Below, one piece after another: positions 6,263 through 7,223 of a DNA stretch of 7,223 nucleotides. Every line of letters starts with the position of its first letter. Position 1 is the first letter of the stretch. The stretch spans positions 1-7,223 of the forward strand of contig JAKAWF010000165.1 of assembly GCA_021817025.1 (NCBI GenBank), given 5' to 3'. The notes below the pieces were generated by a model, which made no database searches, was not told the DNA's origin, and saw only the letters and a program-made list of their open reading frames with translations. The stretch is from a bacterium (lineage in GTDB: Bacteria; Chloroflexota; Dormibacteria; UBA8260; Bog-877). Both the position numbers and the translations under genes were made by a program.

Positions 6263-7201
6263 TCACTCGCGCAGACCCGAATCCGCAGCGCCAAGCGCTG
6301 GGGGGAGTGCGACTTCCCTCTCCACACCCACGTGGGCCGAGCGGCTCGGCTCCCAACTCGTCATGCTCATCCCGCGCCTGGCGTCCAATCGGCCAGTGAC
6401 GCGGCCCACCAGCTCGGCAGCGATGCACGCAATGGCGACGGGTACCGTCTGCGGACGCGACCCGACCTCCTGCAGAAGGGCGATCAATCCGCGGTAGACG
6501 TTCATACTGGCTGCCCGGTATCCGAGCGTCCCCGCCGTCGTCACGTGCATCGCATGGATCCTCCGTCGCTGAACCAAGTACTCCTTAACGCTGGTCGGTG
6601 CCACGTTGTATACGACCGCTTCGGGGGCGAAGAGTAGCTGATACCCACTGGTCGTAACGCTAGCCTCAAGCAGGACTTCGTCACAGCCAGCGATCGGATC
6701 AACATGGACGAGTCCCCGCCTCACGGCCACGATCTCACCCAGCTTGGGCAGGTGACCTGCGCGATTCAGTCGATTGTGTAGCGCCCAGAGCATGCGGTGC
6801 ATGGCTGGCACGAACCCGGGCCGGTAAAGCGAAAGTACAGTAGGCCCCGTCATGCCAACGCTAGCTTCGCGTAGCATTGGCCGCACTAGATTGTCGACAC
6901 AGTCGTGGGCGGGCACCACGTCCGCGCTCGCCACGACGCAAATGTCGTGGCGAGCCATGGCCAGGAACTGAGTCACCGCCACCACCTTGCCGGCGCGGAC
7001 AGGCTCCAATACCAACTTGACTCGCGGATCCTCGGCCGCAAGCTTACGCACCATTGCCTCCGTACCATCGGTGGAACCAGAGACAATCACGATTATCTCT
7101 CTGACTACCGACCAGCTGGACCGCTGATGTAGAAAGGCCGTCAAGCTTCTGACTATTAATTCCTGCTCATTGTGGGCCATCATGCCGACGCTGACCGGCA
7201 C
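6263..7201 (-). CDS. GT2 family glycosyltransferase, possibly 5'-incomplete
   Basis: This protein of at least 312 residues has a GT-A catalytic domain that would use a nucleotide-sugar donor at the cytoplasmic face of the membrane. Motifs, numbered from the GTG at 7201: VSVGMMAHNEQE (3-14) as first strand and nucleotide-binding loop; VSGSTDGT (40-47); RAGKVVAV (69-76); ASADVVP (91-97), at the DxD position; GEIVAVRR (155-162); CDEVLLEA (173-180); and QRRRIHAMH (211-219), the basic motif seen in this GT2 subgroup. A single hydrophobic segment (VPVAIACIAAELVG, 253-266) may anchor it. The frame remains open from 7201 to the window edge with no good ribosome binding site at the GTG, so the true start may lie further right. 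The TGA stop is at 6263-6265. The C-terminal 40 residues look low in structure. It was probably the first of the three glycosyltransferases in a shared transcript before the IS1380 insertion. Confidence 0.82.
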   Translation of the reverse strand: MPVSVGMMAHNEQELIVRSLTAFLHQRSSWSVVREIIVIVSGSTDGTEAMVRKLAAEDPRVKLVLEPVRAGKVVAVTQFLAMARHDICVVASADVVPAHDCVDNLVRPMLREASVGMTGPTVLSLYRPGFVPAMHRMLWALHNRLNRAGHLPKLGEIVAVRRGLVHVDPIAGCDEVLLEASVTTSGYQLLFAPEAVVYNVAPTSVKEYLVQRRRIHAMHVTTAGTLGYRAASMNVYRGLIALLQEVGSRPQTVPVAIACIAAELVGRVTGRLDARRGMSMTSWEPSRSAHVGVEREVALPPALGAADSGLRE

Positions 7202-7223
7202 TCGGACCTGTATGGACTGAGAG

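Noticed and set aside
1..7223. CRISPR array, tRNA or rRNA genes, or a defence or toxin system
   Set aside because: No regularly spaced repeats apart from the IS21 tip, no RNA gene structure, and no nuclease, toxin or defence motifs were seen in the coding regions.

Overview
The window looks like a piece of a GC-rich bacterial chromosome. The codon preferences and the mix of insertion-sequence families (ISL3, IS21, IS1634 and IS1380) suggest an actinomycete or a similar high-GC lineage. Nothing in the sequence fixes the taxon, so this is inference. Two kinds of DNA alternate: a minus-strand set of glycosyltransferase genes, and plus-strand debris of dead transposons. The glycosyltransferase genes use noticeably more A/T-containing codons than the transposase remnants, so the two have different histories.

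Region 1 (1-1201) is a mosaic of broken insertion sequences: the first ~62 codons of an ISL3-family transposase (57 to about 243), about 140 unassigned bases, one tip of an IS21-family element with three ~22-bp repeats ending at 450, and the C-terminal part of an IS1634-family transposase (452-1117). No element here is complete.

Region 2 (1202-4587, minus strand) holds two overlapping, intact genes. The first to be transcribed encodes an 837-residue polytopic GT-C type glycosyltransferase (GT87/DUF2029-like), joined to a signal-peptide-like segment and a large extracytoplasmic domain. The second encodes a 296-residue GT2 glycosyltransferase of the rhamnosyltransferase-like type. Their 19-bp overlap suggests translational coupling.

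Region 3 (about 4588-6262) is a decayed IS1380-family element on the plus strand. Its transposase can be followed from an ATG at 4697 to about 6060 through two TAG stops and at least three frameshifts. Two positions expected to be catalytic or conserved are also replaced.

Region 4 (6263 to the right edge, minus strand) is another GT2 glycosyltransferase, whose start may lie outside the window.

Taken together, the three glycosyltransferase genes look like part of a cell-surface glycan or glycolipid assembly locus. The two GT2 enzymes would work on the cytoplasmic side with nucleotide-sugar donors. The GT-C enzyme would work on the outer face with a polyprenyl-phosphate sugar donor. The IS1380 insertion separates the upstream GT2 from the other two and probably interrupted a single transcription unit. 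I did not see a defence system, CRISPR array, RNA gene or other clearly new system. The most unusual coding feature is the two-part 837-residue protein.
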